Positions 10,859 to 19,921 of a stretch of DNA of 64,000 nucleotides are shown here, piece by piece. Origin of the DNA: an uncultured Muribaculaceae bacterium. Lineage in GTDB: Bacteria > Bacteroidota > Bacteroidia > Bacteroidales > Muribaculaceae. Position numbers and translations under genes: made by a program. The stretch's first letter is position 1, and each line of letters starts with the position of its first letter. The DNA lies in NCBI GenBank assembly GCA_910577315.1, contig CAJTME010000001.1:310001-374000 (forward strand), given 5' to 3'. Under the pieces are notes generated by a model. The model ran no database searches. It saw only the letters and a list, made by a program, of their open reading frames with translations, and was not told where the DNA came from.

Positions 10859-10875
10859 TTTTTCGTACCTTTGCG
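10859..10875 (+). promoter_or_regulatory. Promoter -7 region of carA
   Basis: TACCTTTG (10866-10873) matches TAnnTTTG and is embedded in the longer string TTTTTCGTACCTTTGCG. The same 17-mer occurs before pyrE at 63885-63901. No convincing -33 TTTG is seen. The carA start lies about 50 nt downstream of the box. Confidence 0.65.
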
Positions 10876-10925
10876 TGGTCTTTCGTATTGAAAGGCCGGC
10901 TAACGATTCAAAACCGATCAATCGC

Positions 10926-11999
10926 ATGCGACAAACTAAGCGCGCCACCTTGATTCTGGAAGATGGCACCCGATTTGAAGGCCGTTCGTTCGGCTACGAG
11001 GCACCCACGGCGGGAGAAGTTGTGTTCAACACCGCCATGACGGGCTATCCCGAAAGCCTCACCGACCCGTCCTACGAAGGACAGATACTCGTAACCACCT
11101 TTCCCCTGCTGGGCAACTACGGCGTTCCGCCACAGGGAGGTTCCCCCGATTTAAGCAAACACTTTGAAAGCTCGCGCATCCACTGCAAGGCCATCATAGC
11201 CCAGGACTACGCGTGGGAACACAGCCACTGGCTGGCCGACCGCACCCTGGCCGACTGGCTCAAGGAGGAAAAAATCACCGGCCTTTACGGAATCGACACC
11301 CGCGCCCTCACGAAGCACCTGCGCGACAGCGGTTCGATGCTCGGCAAAATCGTTTTTGAAAACGATGACGACGTAGACTTCTACGACCCAAATGCCGAAA
11401 ACCTTATCGCCAAGACTTCGTGCACCGAGGTTAAGGAATACGGTCCCGAGGACGGAAAGCGCGTTGTGCTCGTCGACTGCGGCATAAAGCACAACATCAT
11501 CCGCTGCCTCGCCGCCCGCGGAGTACGCGTAATCCGTGTGCCCTGGGACTATGATTTCACCACCATCCCCTACGACGGCCTGTTCATCTCAAACGGCCCC
11601 GGCAATCCTGACTTCGCCGATGCCACCGTTGCGAACATCCGCAAGGCTCTCGAAATAGGCAAGCCCATCTGCGGCATCTGCATGGGCAACCAGCTGCTCG
11701 CAAAGGCAGCCGGCGCATCGACCTACAAGCTGAAATACGGTCACCGAAGCCACAACCAGCCCGTGCGCCGCGCCGGCACCAATTCATGCTACATCACATC
11801 GCAGAACCATGGTTTCGCCGTCGACAACGACACACTTCCCGCCGACTGGGAGCCGCTGTTCATCAACATGAACGACGGCACCAACGAGGGAATACGCCAC
11901 AAGTCAAAGCCCTTCTTCTCGGCCCAGTTCCACCCAGAGGCATCGAGCGGCCCACGCGATACCGAGTTCTTCTTCGATGAATTCATCGCCCTACTCTAA
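10926..11999 (+). CDS. carA: Carbamoyl-phosphate synthase small (glutaminase) subunit
   Basis: Glutamine amidotransferase subunit, 357 aa, supplying ammonia to CarB for carbamoyl phosphate (pyrimidines and arginine). The N-terminal CPSase_sm domain begins RATLILEDGTRFEGRSFG and includes NTAMTGYPESLTDPSY. The C-terminal class I GATase has the nucleophile Cys in GICMGNQLL, the GHRSHNQPV segment, and the His-Glu pair in QFHPEAS. The start is set at the ATG of MRQTKRATL. The frame is open further upstream, but that part crosses the promoter-like box and adds a non-homologous tail. carB follows after 24 bp. Confidence 0.96.
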   Translation: MRQTKRATLILEDGTRFEGRSFGYEAPTAGEVVFNTAMTGYPESLTDPSYEGQILVTTFPLLGNYGVPPQGGSPDLSKHFESSRIHCKAIIAQDYAWEHSHWLADRTLADWLKEEKITGLYGIDTRALTKHLRDSGSMLGKIVFENDDDVDFYDPNAENLIAKTSCTEVKEYGPEDGKRVVLVDCGIKHNIIRCLAARGVRVIRVPWDYDFTTIPYDGLFISNGPGNPDFADATVANIRKALEIGKPICGICMGNQLLAKAAGASTYKLKYGHRSHNQPVRRAGTNSCYITSQNHGFAVDNDTLPADWEPLFINMNDGTNEGIRHKSKPFFSAQFHPEASSGPRDTEFFFDEFIALL

Positions 12000-12023
12000 C
12001 CCACCCCACCAGCATCACCAACT

Positions 12024-15000
12024 ATGAATAAAGACGAATCAATCAAAAAAGTGCTGCTTCTGGGCAGCGGAGCCTTGAAAATCGGCGAAGCCGGCGAATT
12101 TGACTACTCCGGCGCGCAGGCCCTCAAAGCCATGAAAGAGGAAGGCATAACCACCGTCCTCATCAACCCCAACATCGCCACGGTGCAGACCTCGGAGGGC
12201 TTCGCCGACAAGATATACTTCCTCCCTGTCACCCCCGACTTTGTAGAACGCGTCATCGAGAAGGAGCGCCCCGACGGCATCCTGCTCGCTTTCGGCGGAC
12301 AGACCGCCCTTAACTGCGGCGTAGAACTCTATCGCTCGGGCGTCCTCGAACGCTACGGCGTCAAGGTTCTCGGCACCCCCGTCCGCGCCATCATCGACAC
12401 CGAAGACCGCGAGCTCTTCGTCGAAAAGCTCGACCAAATCGACGTAAAGACCATCAAGAGCCGCGCCGCAAGCGACGTCGCAACATCGCTTGAGATTGCC
12501 GAAGATCTCGGCTACCCGGTCATCGTCCGCGCAGCCTACGCCCTCGGCGGCCTCGGCAGCGGATTCTGCGACAACGCCGATGAACTCCGCGCCCTCGTCG
12601 AGAAAGCCCTCGCCTTCTCGCCCCAGGTGCTCATCGAAAAATCGCTCAAGGGATGGAAGGAAGTCGAATATGAGGTTGTCCGCGACCGCTTCGACAACTG
12701 CATCACCGTCTGCAACATGGAGAACTTCGACCCCCTCGGCATCCACACCGGCGAGAGCATCGTGGTGGCTCCCTCGCAGACACTCAGCAACGACGACTAC
12801 CACTACCTGCGCTCGCTCGCCATCAAAATCATCCGCCACATCGGCATCGTCGGCGAGTGCAACGTCCAGTATGCCTACGACCCCTCGTCGATGGACTACC
12901 GCGTCATCGAGGTCAACGCCCGCCTGAGCCGCTCGTCAGCGCTCGCATCGAAGGCCACCGGCTATCCCCTCGCCTTCGTGGCCGCAAAACTCGGCCTCGG
13001 CTACGGACTCTTCGACCTCAAGAACTCCGTGACACAATCCACCTCGGCCTTCTTCGAGCCGGCCCTCGACTATGTCGTGGTGAAGATACCCCGCTGGGAC
13101 CTCGGCAAGTTCCACGGCGTCAAGCGCGAGATTGGCTCGTCCATGAAATCGGTTGGCGAAGTGATGGCCATCGGCCGCACTTTCGAAGAAGCCTTCCAGA
13201 AAGGCCTACGCATGATCGGACAGGGAATGCACGGATTCGTTGAAAACAAGGAAATCAAAATAGCCGACCTCGACGAAGCCCTCGCCTCGCCCACAGACAA
13301 GCGCGTCTTCGCCATCGCCTCAGCCATGACGAAGGGCTACAGCGTGGACCGCATACACGAACTTACAAAAATCGACCGCTGGTTCCTCTACAAGCTGCAG
13401 AACATAATGTCGACCGCACGCGAGCTCGAGGCATACGACACCGTCGACGCCATCCCCGAGGAACTCCTGCGCCAGGCCAAGCAGCAAGGCTTCAGCGACT
13501 TCCAGGTTGGCCGTTCGGTGCTTAAAGACAAGATGGTCCAACCCGACCGCACAATCCTTGACGTACGCGCACGCCGCAAATCGCTCGGCATCGTGCCCGT
13601 GGTGAAGCAAATCGACACACTCGCCGCCGAATACCCGGCGATGACCAATTATCTTTACCTCACCTACAACGGCTCGGCCAACGACGTCGACTACCTCGGC
13701 GACCACCGCTCGGTAATCGTGCTGGGCTCAGGCGCCTACCGCATCGGTTCATCAGTCGAATTCGACTGGTGTTCGGTTAACGCCCTCATGACCGTCAAGG
13801 AACAGGGCTGGCGCTCGGTTATGATCAATTACAACCCCGAGACCGTGTCGACCGACTATGACGCCTGCGACCGCCTCTACTTCGACGAGCTCACCTTCGA
13901 GCGCGTCATGGACATCATCGACCTCGAGCAGCCCCACGGCACAATCCTTTCGGTGGGCGGACAGATTCCCAACAACCTCGCCACACGCCTCGACAGCTGC
14001 GGAGTCAACATCCTCGGCACCTCCGCGTCGAGCATCGACAACGCCGAAGACCGCCACAAATTCTCGGCCATGCTCGACCGCCTCGGCATCGACCAGCCCC
14101 GTTGGCGCGAACTCACCTCGATGGACGACATCCACGAGTTCGTGGCCGAAGTCGGCTACCCGGTTCTCGTGCGCCCGTCCTACGTGCTCTCCGGCGCGGC
14201 GATGAACGTCTGCTCCAATAACGACGAACTCGTGCGCTTCCTCCAGTTGGCCGCCAACGTATCGAAACAGCACCCCGTTGTGGTGACCGAATTCATTCAG
14301 GACGCCAAGGAAATCGAGATGGACGCCGTCGCCCAGCGTGGCGAAATCAAGGCATACGCCATTTCTGAGCACATCGAATATGCCGGCGTACACTCCGGCG
14401 ACGCGACCATTCAGTTCCCGCCGCAGAAACTATACGTCGAGACAATGCGCCGCATCAAGAAGGTCAGCTCGACAATCGCCAAGGCCCTCAACATCTCGGG
14501 ACCGTTCAACATCCAGTTCCTCGCCAAGGACAACGACATCAAGGTCATCGAGTGCAACCTGCGCGCTTCGCGTTCGTTCCCCTTCGTCTCGAAGGTACTG
14601 AAAATCAACTTCATCGACCTGGCCACACGCATCATGCTCGGCCTCGATGTCGAGAAACCCGCCAAGAGCGCCTTCGACCTCGACTATGTCGGCATCAAGG
14701 CATCGCAGTTCTCGTTCTCGCGCCTCCAGGGCGCAGACCCGGTGCTCGGCGTCGACATGGCATCGACCGGCGAGGTTGGCTGTCTCGGCGAAATGACCTC
14801 CGAGGCCGTCATGAAGTCCATGCTCTCCGTCGGCCAGCGCATCCCCACCAAGGGCGTCCTGCTCAGCTCCGGCACAGCCAAGCACAAAGCCGCCATGCTT
14901 GAAGCCGCCCGCATGCTCGACCGCCGCGGATTCCGCCTCTACGCCACCGAAGGCACCCACCGTTTCCTCCAGGAAAACGGCATCGCCTCAACCCAGGTGT

Positions 15001-15251
15001 TCAAGCCCTCCGAGCCCGACCGCCAGCCCCAGGCCCTCGACATCCTCCACAATCACGATGTGGACCTGGTGGTCAACATTCCCCGCGACCTCAGTTCCGA
15101 CGAACTCTCGAACGGCTACAAAATCCGCCGCGCGGCCATCGACCTGAACATCCCCCTCCTCACCAACGCACGGCTGGCATCGGCATTCATCCGCGCGTTC
15201 ACCTCGCTTTCGACCGACTCTGTCGAGATAAAAGCCTGGGACGAATATTAA
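12024..15251 (+). CDS. carB: Carbamoyl-phosphate synthase large subunit
   Basis: Synthetase subunit, 1075 aa, with two homologous ATP-grasp halves (about residues 1-400 and 550-930), an oligomerisation segment between them, and a C-terminal MGS-like allosteric domain (from about 935, KGVLLSSGTAKHKAA). Visible signatures are GSGALKIGEAGEFDYSG and its second-half counterpart GSGAYRIGSSVEFDW, plus VIEVNARLSRSSALASKATG and VIECNLRASRSFPFVSK. Co-directional with carA, presumably co-transcribed, and closed by the terminator at 15275-15305. Full length, no frameshift. Confidence 0.98.
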   Translation: MNKDESIKKVLLLGSGALKIGEAGEFDYSGAQALKAMKEEGITTVLINPNIATVQTSEGFADKIYFLPVTPDFVERVIEKERPDGILLAFGGQTALNCGVELYRSGVLERYGVKVLGTPVRAIIDTEDRELFVEKLDQIDVKTIKSRAASDVATSLEIAEDLGYPVIVRAAYALGGLGSGFCDNADELRALVEKALAFSPQVLIEKSLKGWKEVEYEVVRDRFDNCITVCNMENFDPLGIHTGESIVVAPSQTLSNDDYHYLRSLAIKIIRHIGIVGECNVQYAYDPSSMDYRVIEVNARLSRSSALASKATGYPLAFVAAKLGLGYGLFDLKNSVTQSTSAFFEPALDYVVVKIPRWDLGKFHGVKREIGSSMKSVGEVMAIGRTFEEAFQKGLRMIGQGMHGFVENKEIKIADLDEALASPTDKRVFAIASAMTKGYSVDRIHELTKIDRWFLYKLQNIMSTARELEAYDTVDAIPEELLRQAKQQGFSDFQVGRSVLKDKMVQPDRTILDVRARRKSLGIVPVVKQIDTLAAEYPAMTNYLYLTYNGSANDVDYLGDHRSVIVLGSGAYRIGSSVEFDWCSVNALMTVKEQGWRSVMINYNPETVSTDYDACDRLYFDELTFERVMDIIDLEQPHGTILSVGGQIPNNLATRLDSCGVNILGTSASSIDNAEDRHKFSAMLDRLGIDQPRWRELTSMDDIHEFVAEVGYPVLVRPSYVLSGAAMNVCSNNDELVRFLQLAANVSKQHPVVVTEFIQDAKEIEMDAVAQRGEIKAYAISEHIEYAGVHSGDATIQFPPQKLYVETMRRIKKVSSTIAKALNISGPFNIQFLAKDNDIKVIECNLRASRSFPFVSKVLKINFIDLATRIMLGLDVEKPAKSAFDLDYVGIKASQFSFSRLQGADPVLGVDMASTGEVGCLGEMTSEAVMKSMLSVGQRIPTKGVLLSSGTAKHKAAMLEAARMLDRRGFRLYATEGTHRFLQENGIASTQVFKPSEPDRQPQALDILHNHDVDLVVNIPRDLSSDELSNGYKIRRAAIDLNIPLLTNARLASAFIRAFTSLSTDSVEIKAWDEY

Positions 15252-15274
15252 TACCCTCCCAACCCGAGTTTTCC

Positions 15275-15305
15275 GAGCACTCCGGGTTCCCGGAGTGCTC
15301 TTTTT
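15275..15305 (+). terminator. Intrinsic terminator after carB
   Basis: GAGCACTCCGGG and CCCGGAGTGCTC form a near-perfect stem with a very short loop, followed directly by TTTTT. It lies 24 bp after the carB stop. Only 26 bp remain before the M16 peptidase start, so that gene either relies on read-through or has a promoter inside carB. Confidence 0.85.
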
Positions 15306-15331
15306 AATACCCTTAATCCCAATCATTCACT

Positions 15332-18250
15332 ATGATTAAACGTTTTTCTCTCCCCCTACTCGTGCTGGCGGCCATGCTGGCAACGGGACTGGGCACATGG
15401 GCGGCGAAGTATGACTACCGCACCGTCGAGGGCGATCCACTGGGCGCAAAAATCTACACCTTGCCCAACGGCCTCAAGATTTACATGAGCGTCAACAAGG
15501 ACAAACCCCGCATCCAGACCAACATCACAGTCCGCGTCGGCGGCAAGAATGACCCTGCCGAAACCACCGGCCTCGCCCACTATTTCGAGCATCTCATGTT
15601 CAAGGGTACAGAAACTTTCGGCACCCAAAATTACGCGGCCGAAAAGCCCCTGCTCGACAAAATCGAAAACCTCTTTGAGGTCTACCGCCACACCACCGAC
15701 TCGGTGGAACGCCGCAACATCTACCGTCAGATTGACTCCATAAGCTATGAAGCATCGCTCATAGCCATTCCCAACGAGTACGACAAACTCATGGCCTCCA
15801 TCGGCGCCGACGGTACGAATGCCTACACCACCTACGACCAGACCAGCTACATCGAGGACATACCCTCCAACCAGATCGAAAACTGGGCACGCATCCAGGC
15901 CGACCGCTTCAAGCACCCCGTGCTGCGCGGATTCCACACCGAGCTCGAAACCATCTACGAGGAGAAAAACATGAGCCTCACCAAGGACAACCGCAAGATG
16001 GCCGAGGCCATGCTCACGGCACTCTTCCCCAACCACCCCTACGGAACACAAACCGTGCTCGGCACACAGGAGAACCTCAAGAATCCCTCCATCACCAACG
16101 TCAAGAACTACCACAAACAGTGGTATGTGCCCAACAACATGGCCATCTGCCTCTCGGGTGATTTCGATCCCGACGAAATGGTCGACATCATCACCAAGTA
16201 TTTCGGCGACATGCAGCCCAACCCCAATCTGCCCGTCCTCAACGTCAAGAAGGAAGCTCCGATAACCCAACCTATCAAGGTCGAGGTGATGGGTGTGGAC
16301 GCCGAAATACTCTACCTGGCATGGCGTACGCCCGAGGCAAAACATCCCGACCAGCTCGTGATGCAGGTTCTCGGCGAAGTGCTCCACAACGGCAGCTGCG
16401 GCATCATCGACGTCAACCTCAACAATTCGCAGAAGGTGCTCACAGCCGGTTGCGGCAACTACGGCCTCGCCGACCAGGGCGGCTACATGGTCATCGGTAT
16501 GCCGAACCCCGGTCAAAGTCTTGACGAAGTGCGCGACCTTCTGCTGGCTCAGGCTGACTCCCTGCGCAACGGCAACTTCCCCGACGACCTCGTGCCCGCC
16601 ATTGTCAACAACCTCAAGCTCAATCTTCAGCGCAATCTTGAGAACAACAGCAGCCGGGTGGGATTCTTCGTCGATGCATTCGTCAACGGCGAGGACTGGG
16701 CCGATTTCGTGGCCCAGCTCGACCAGCTCGACAAAATCACCAAAGCCGACGTCGTGCGCGTGGCCAACGAGTACTTCAAGCCCGAAGCCTACGCCGCAAT
16801 CTACAAGCTCCAGGGCGACGACCCCAATATAGTCAAGATGCCCAAACCTGAGCTGACCCCCATCGCCACCAACCGCGACAAGTCTTCGGATTTCCTGCGC
16901 GAGATTCAGGCCTCGCATGTCAAGCCAATCGAACCCGTATTCCTTGATTTCAATAAGGACATCACCATACTTAAGGCCAAAAACGACATCCCTGTTCTCT
17001 ACACCCGCAACACCACCAACGACATCTCCACCCTCATCTACGCCTTCGACTTCGGCAGCGACAACGAAAAGCGCCTCCCCGTCGCCAAGGACTTCTTCGA
17101 ACTGCTCGGCACCGACTCGATGACCGCCGACCAGCTCAAGCGCAAGTTCTACGACCTTGCCTGCACCTACCGCATTTCGGTGAGCGGCAATCGCTCATTC
17201 TTCGTAATCACCGGCCTCAGCGAGAACCTGCCCGAGGCTGTACGCCTGTTTGAGAATTTCCTCGCCAACGCAGTTGCCGACAAGGACGCCTACGCCCGCC
17301 TCGTTGACCAAATCGGCCAGATGCGAGCCAATAACAAAGCCAATCAGATGGCTAACTTCTCGCGCCTCGCCAGCTATGTGACCTACGGCCCCGACAACGC
17401 CGCCAAGAACATATACACCATCGAGGAACTCGGCAAGATGGATCCTGAAGAATTCATCAAGGCTGTCCGCGAGCTTTCGGAGTATGAACAGGAAGTAATC
17501 TACTACGGCAATCTCCCCGAACAGGACGTCGTCGCCCTCATCAACGACACCCACAACACCCCCGCCACGCTCAAGCCCGTGCCCACCGCCGAAGTTTACC
17601 CCGCCGTGAAACCCGAGGAAACCATCATCTTCATCGCCCCCTATGATGCCAAGCAGCTCTACATGACAATGTTTGCAAATCTCGGCGGCGAATTTGACCT
17701 GGCCAAATCGCCCCTCACCCAACTCTACAACGAATATTTCGGAGGCTCGATGAACGCCATCGTCTTCCAGGAAATGCGCGAGAGCCGCTCGCTCGCCTAC
17801 TCGGCCGGAGCATATCTCATCGAGCCCTACCGTCTGGCACGTCCTTACACCTACCGTACCCAAATCGCCACCCAGAACGATAAGATGAAGGACGCCATCG
17901 ACGCCTTCCTGCTCATCATCAACGAGATGCCCGAATCGCAGGCCGCATTTGACCTCGCCAAACAGGCCCTCGACGCCCGCATGCGTTCAGAACGTGTCAT
18001 CAAGGACGACATCGCATGGGAATACCTCGCCGCCAAGCGCCTCGGCCTTGACAAGGAAGAACGTCAGGCCGTGTATGAAGGTATTCAGAACCTCACCCTT
18101 GCCGACATCGTGAAATTCCAGCAGCAGAACGCCAAAGGCAACACCTACTACTACGGCATACTCGGCGATCCCGCCGACCTCGACATGGACGCCCTCAACA
18201 AATTAGGCAAAGTCGTAATGCTCACAACCGAGGACATTTTCGGTTATTAA
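15332..18250 (+). CDS. M16 family zinc metallopeptidase (pitrilysin/insulinase type)
   Basis: Secreted or periplasmic peptidase, 972 aa. An N-terminal signal peptide (residues 1-24, hydrophobic core LPLLVLAAMLATGL) is followed by two M16 modules. The first carries the inverted zinc motif HYFEH (residues 83-87) and the downstream glutamate in ELETIYEEKNM (about 205-213). The second (from about residue 535) lacks zinc ligands, as expected for the inactive half of this clam-shell family. The end is KVVMLTTEDIFGY. Substrate unknown; relatives degrade peptides. An M16-like 3' remnant lies elsewhere in the window (54167-54310). Confidence 0.92.
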   Translation: MIKRFSLPLLVLAAMLATGLGTWAAKYDYRTVEGDPLGAKIYTLPNGLKIYMSVNKDKPRIQTNITVRVGGKNDPAETTGLAHYFEHLMFKGTETFGTQNYAAEKPLLDKIENLFEVYRHTTDSVERRNIYRQIDSISYEASLIAIPNEYDKLMASIGADGTNAYTTYDQTSYIEDIPSNQIENWARIQADRFKHPVLRGFHTELETIYEEKNMSLTKDNRKMAEAMLTALFPNHPYGTQTVLGTQENLKNPSITNVKNYHKQWYVPNNMAICLSGDFDPDEMVDIITKYFGDMQPNPNLPVLNVKKEAPITQPIKVEVMGVDAEILYLAWRTPEAKHPDQLVMQVLGEVLHNGSCGIIDVNLNNSQKVLTAGCGNYGLADQGGYMVIGMPNPGQSLDEVRDLLLAQADSLRNGNFPDDLVPAIVNNLKLNLQRNLENNSSRVGFFVDAFVNGEDWADFVAQLDQLDKITKADVVRVANEYFKPEAYAAIYKLQGDDPNIVKMPKPELTPIATNRDKSSDFLREIQASHVKPIEPVFLDFNKDITILKAKNDIPVLYTRNTTNDISTLIYAFDFGSDNEKRLPVAKDFFELLGTDSMTADQLKRKFYDLACTYRISVSGNRSFFVITGLSENLPEAVRLFENFLANAVADKDAYARLVDQIGQMRANNKANQMANFSRLASYVTYGPDNAAKNIYTIEELGKMDPEEFIKAVRELSEYEQEVIYYGNLPEQDVVALINDTHNTPATLKPVPTAEVYPAVKPEETIIFIAPYDAKQLYMTMFANLGGEFDLAKSPLTQLYNEYFGGSMNAIVFQEMRESRSLAYSAGAYLIEPYRLARPYTYRTQIATQNDKMKDAIDAFLLIINEMPESQAAFDLAKQALDARMRSERVIKDDIAWEYLAAKRLGLDKEERQAVYEGIQNLTLADIVKFQQQNAKGNTYYYGILGDPADLDMDALNKLGKVVMLTTEDIFGY

Positions 18251-18271
18251 TCAACCTCCATAAATTTAGAA

Positions 18272-18311
18272 AGCGCCTGGACGCCCGGATCTCTCCGGGA
18301 TTCCAGGCGCT
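18272..18311. terminator. Bidirectional hairpin between convergent genes
   Basis: AGCGCCTGG pairs perfectly with CCAGGCGCT, and inside it CCCGG pairs with CCGGG. It sits between the M16 stop (18250) and the stop of the convergent DMT-type gene (18329). Short T-rich flanks on both sides make it a plausible two-way terminator. Confidence 0.7.
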
Positions 18312-18328
18312 ATCTTTAATCATCAAAA

Positions 18329-18703
18329 TTAATTATCCATAAAAACAAAATATACCGCGGCCACCAAGCAAAGGAAGGCCGCCAGATGATTCCAGTGAAG
18401 GCTCTCGCCCTTGAACAGCACGACAGTAAACAGACCGAAAATCACAAGGCTTATCGCCTCCTGGATTACTTTAAGCTGGGGCAGCGTGAACGCACCGCCA
18501 TTTTCGTGGAAACCATACCTGTTGGCCGGAACCATGAAAAAATATTCAAGCAGCGCGATGCCCCACGAAATCAGTATCACCACCACAAGAGGCGTACTTG
18601 AAGTGATGACTTTCATTTCCGACAGTTTAAGATGCCCGTACCACGCGAAGGTCATGAACACATTTGACACCACAAGCAGAAGAATCGTTAACCAGACGTT
18701 CAT
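18329..18703 (-). CDS. DMT family (DUF486) small membrane protein
   Basis: 124 aa with four predicted transmembrane helices (about residues 4-22, 35-54, 80-100, 106-122). The motif ISWGIALLEYFFMVPANRYG and the NHLAAFLCLVAAVYFVF end match the DUF486/DMT_6 family, small relatives of the drug/metabolite transporter superfamily. Substrate unknown. Single gene with its own -7 box (18729-18736), back to back with the acyltransferase promoter. Confidence 0.85.
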   Translation of the reverse strand: MNVWLTILLLVVSNVFMTFAWYGHLKLSEMKVITSSTPLVVVILISWGIALLEYFFMVPANRYGFHENGGAFTLPQLKVIQEAISLVIFGLFTVVLFKGESLHWNHLAAFLCLVAAVYFVFMDN

Positions 18704-18728
18704 AGTTCATTTTGATTTTTTAAGCCTG

Positions 18729-18736
18729 CAAAGTTA
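18729..18736 (-). promoter_or_regulatory. Promoter -7 box of the DUF486 gene
   Basis: TAACTTTG on the minus strand, 26 bp upstream of the start codon. No good -33 TTTG at the usual spacing. Arranged divergently with the box at 18759-18766. Confidence 0.55.
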
Positions 18737-18758
18737 CTCAAAACCCGTCAAATATGGC

Positions 18759-18766
18759 TAACTTTG
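18759..18766 (+). promoter_or_regulatory. Promoter -7 box of the acyltransferase gene
   Basis: TAACTTTG on the plus strand, 22 bp from the divergent minus-strand copy. It predicts transcription start near 18773 and a very short leader before the ATG at 18782. Confidence 0.55.
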
Positions 18767-18781
18767 CAAAATCTTTGTAAC

Positions 18782-19921
18782 ATGACTCCCCCGGTTTATA
18801 TGCAGATAAAAAGCCAACCATATTCCGAATTCACCGTAAAGCTACTCATCGCTAACTTCCTATGCCAGCTTATGGTCGTGGGAGTCCATCATTTCGGAGG
18901 AATCATCAACAGCCTTGCGGCCACCGGCCATCCGCTTGAAGACCATCAGACGGCCAATGCTGTCATAGGCTTTATGTATGTATTGGCAATCGGTTTCGGC
19001 ACGGTGCTGTTCTTTGTGCTGGCCGGCTATCTGTTTTTCAACGGATACGAAAAGGATGGAGCCTGGGCAAGAAAGGTCAAAAGCCGCCTTTTCAGCATAG
19101 GCCTCCCGTATGTGGTATGGAATTTTCTTGCATCACCTTGGTTCACGGCATTGCTGATTCCGCTCTTCGCGCTTTTTATGCCGTCGGTCGGCACACCACG
19201 TTCTTGCTCGTTCAACGAAGTTTTCATTGGCCAATATCCGGCGTTCTATCCCGCTAACGGCCCCCTATGGTTCCTGCGTGAATTACTGCTTATGACTTTG
19301 GCCTCACCGCTGATCTACAGGATGCTGAAAAGTCGGCTGGCTATCTATTGGGTTGGTGCAACGTTGGGCGCATGGATGCTTGCAGCATCTTTTTGCTACG
19401 GAGGCATAGAAAACATTACCCAGGCCATGTTCGGCTTTTCGCTGGGTGGATACTGGAAAGTCTCAGGACGGCAGTTGTTTGGCTTCTCCCCTCGCCAGGC
19501 AATCGGTGCGGCAGTCATAATAATAGCCTGCGTGCTTGTAAGGATGGAGTACGACCCTGCGGCAAATATCGACCTTGCCGTGAAATGCGTTGCGGCATGT
19601 GTTCTGGTTCTGGCCCTATCCTCAATACTGGCCAAGACCCGCTTTGCACCGGTTCTGGCCACCCTCGGCGAAGCCTCATTTTTCATCTACCTTGTGCATT
19701 GCATCGGACGATCGCTCATCTCCGACAATCTCATATCAATCTTCAACCCCTCATCCGATATACAGATTATCCTTGCCGCATTTTCAATATGGGCAATAAT
19801 AATTATGTATGCGTTCGCAGGGTGGTGGATTTTGCGCCGCATCGCGCCGCGGACACTTTACTTTCTGACGGGAGGGCGTGTCAAAAACCGATCCTTTCGT
19901 CCAGTCCGAACAGAAGGTTGA
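18782..19921 (+). CDS. Acyltransferase-3 family integral membrane protein
   Basis: 379 aa, around ten hydrophobic segments. Family hallmarks are the early HHFGG after a first membrane segment, the glycine-rich FFVLAGYLFF, the GPLWFLRELLLMTLASPLIYR block (residues about 160-185) and GEASFFIYLVHCIG near the C-terminus. Members O-acylate sugars of surface polysaccharides, lipids or peptides; the acceptor cannot be deduced here. The start could also be the ATG at 18800 (MQIKSQ). I prefer 18782 because it directly follows the predicted transcription start. Its 3' end overlaps the convergent ArgC-like gene by 41 bp. Confidence 0.82.
   Translation: MTPPVYMQIKSQPYSEFTVKLLIANFLCQLMVVGVHHFGGIINSLAATGHPLEDHQTANAVIGFMYVLAIGFGTVLFFVLAGYLFFNGYEKDGAWARKVKSRLFSIGLPYVVWNFLASPWFTALLIPLFALFMPSVGTPRSCSFNEVFIGQYPAFYPANGPLWFLRELLLMTLASPLIYRMLKSRLAIYWVGATLGAWMLAASFCYGGIENITQAMFGFSLGGYWKVSGRQLFGFSPRQAIGAAVIIIACVLVRMEYDPAANIDLAVKCVAACVLVLALSSILAKTRFAPVLATLGEASFFIYLVHCIGRSLISDNLISIFNPSSDIQIILAAFSIWAIIIMYAFAGWWILRRIAPRTLYFLTGGRVKNRSFRPVRTEG

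Noticed and set aside
10698..10925. N-terminal extension of carA by 76 codons
   Set aside because: The extension crosses the tRNA-operon promoter and the carA -7 box and has no similarity to CarA; the ATG at 10926 fits the family.
15356..16918. Long minus-strand open frame of about 520 codons opposite the M16 peptidase
   Set aside because: Antisense shadow. The composition is Val/Gly/Asp-rich as expected from reverse reading, there is no promoter, and the M16 motifs are on the plus strand.
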